From contig USTB01000063.1 in the NCBI GenBank assembly GCA_900557635.1, forward strand, positions 1-5,860: a stretch of 5,860 bases of DNA. The letters are read 5' to 3'. The notes under the pieces are model-generated. The model saw only the letters and a list, made by a program, of their open reading frames with translations. It did not search any database and was not told the origin of the DNA. The DNA comes from an uncultured Eubacteriales bacterium (lineage in GTDB: Bacteria > Bacillota_A > Clostridia > Oscillospirales > CAG-272). Positions 5,382 to 5,860 of this stretch are shown one piece after another; positions within the stretch are counted from its first letter, which is position 1; every line of letters starts with the position of its first letter. The position numbers were made by a program, and so were the translations under genes.

Positions 5382-5860
5382 GCGCTCCGCCCTCCTTTGT
5401 GTCTTTTGTATCGATAGTATCCTTCGCCGCGCCGTCCTGCGCCACGTTTTTCGGCGTACCGCGCTGTGACAGCCAGATCATGAGCACCGAAATGTCGGCA
5501 GGGCTGACCCCGCTCACCCGCGATGCCTCGCCGAGATTGTGCGGGCGGATACGGCTCAGCTTCTGCCGCGCCTCCAACCGCAGTCCCGCAATGCTTTCAT
5601 AATCGATATCGGGCGGCAGTATCCGCTCTTCACTGCGGTGCATTTTTGCCGCCTGCGCTTGCTGACGGCGAATATACCCGTCATACCGCACCGCGATCTG
5701 CACCTCCTCCGCCACGGCGCGCTCCAATGCGGGGCGCTCCGGATCGATGGGGGCAAGCAATGCGTAGTTCAGCTCGGGGCGGCACATCAGCTCCGCCAGA
5801 CGCACGCCCGTGGTAATGGGTGTGCTTTGCAGGGAGGCAAGCAGTGCGTTGACCTCCTCG
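5371..5860 (-). CDS. mnmG: tRNA uridine-34 modification enzyme MnmG (GidA), C-terminal part, cut by the window edge
   Basis: MnmG is the FAD-dependent partner of MnmE; together they install the (carboxymethyl)aminomethyl group on wobble U34 of certain tRNAs. Only the last 162 codons are in the window; the reading frame runs on to the right beyond 5860, so the GTG at 5805 is internal. The visible part is the conserved helical C-terminal domain that contacts MnmE, with VRYDGYIRRQQAQAAKM, LPPDIDYESIAGLRLEARQK and ASRVSGVSPADISVLMIWL. After that comes a charged tail of about 30 residues (QRGTPKNVAQDGAAKDTIDT onward), longer than I expect for the family and probably disordered. The end of the tail encodes the rsmG ribosome binding site. 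Stop is TGA at 5373-5371. Confidence 0.97.
   Translation of the reverse strand, partial: EEVNALLASLQSTPITTGVRLAELMCRPELNYALLAPIDPERPALERAVAEEVQIAVRYDGYIRRQQAQAAKMHRSEERILPPDIDYESIAGLRLEARQKLSRIRPHNLGEASRVSGVSPADISVLMIWLSQRGTPKNVAQDGAAKDTIDTKDTKEGGAHGA
5391..5396 (-). promoter_or_regulatory. Ribosome binding site of rsmG (AGGAGG) inside the mnmG coding end
   Basis: A complete AGGAGG lies 9 nt upstream of the rsmG ATG and is read as Lys-Glu-Gly codons of the MnmG tail. It confirms the rsmG start. Confidence 0.85.

Noticed and set aside
1..5860. CRISPR arrays, tRNA or rRNA genes, insertion sequences, phage or defence genes
   Set aside because: None was seen on either strand; the window is core-genome sequence filled by six housekeeping genes.

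Overview
The window looks like a piece of the origin-proximal core of a moderately high-GC Bacillota genome. I infer a member of Clostridia, perhaps Oscillospirales-like, from the gene order mnmG-rsmG-noc-parA-parB, the strong AGGAGG-type ribosome binding sites, a perfect housekeeping promoter and the protein sequences. The genus cannot be fixed from this alone. All six genes lie on the minus strand and are transcribed from right to left. In related Bacillota oriC lies on the mnmG side, so it is probably to the right of this window; no convincing DnaA-box cluster is visible here.

Layout from right to left (direction of transcription): the 3' end of mnmG (tRNA U34 modification) overlaps by 11 bp the start of rsmG (16S rRNA G527 methyltransferase). 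A good intrinsic terminator follows rsmG. A likely promoter with a nearly palindromic sequence in its core precedes a Noc-type ParB paralogue. Next comes a 314-bp non-coding stretch with three perfect 16-bp parS sites, an AT-rich direct repeat and a textbook sigma-A promoter. It is followed by parA (soj), parB (spo0J) and serS (seryl-tRNA synthetase). serS starts 12 bp after the parB stop. To the left of serS are an unusual CGCGTCCT tandem repeat and two hairpins that resemble a dispersed intergenic repeat.

The three partition genes form one system. ParB loads on parS as a CTP-dependent clamp, ParA is the DNA-bound ATPase it acts on, and Noc is the paralogue that in Bacillus subtilis links nucleoid position to division control. 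The residues that separate ParB from Noc DNA specificity in the published ParB/Noc work are visible in both proteins. They assign the gene at 1392-2258 to parS-type ParB and the gene at 3421-4437 to Noc. The parS sites sit in the parA promoter region, so the partition complex could affect parAB-serS transcription. mnmG, rsmG and serS are translation genes.

I see no undescribed system here. The most interesting points are the clustered parS sites beside the parA promoter, one inside a 32-bp perfect palindrome; serS placed in the parAB unit without a visible leader of its own; the operator-like palindrome in the noc promoter; the uncertain Noc N-terminus; and the repeats after serS.
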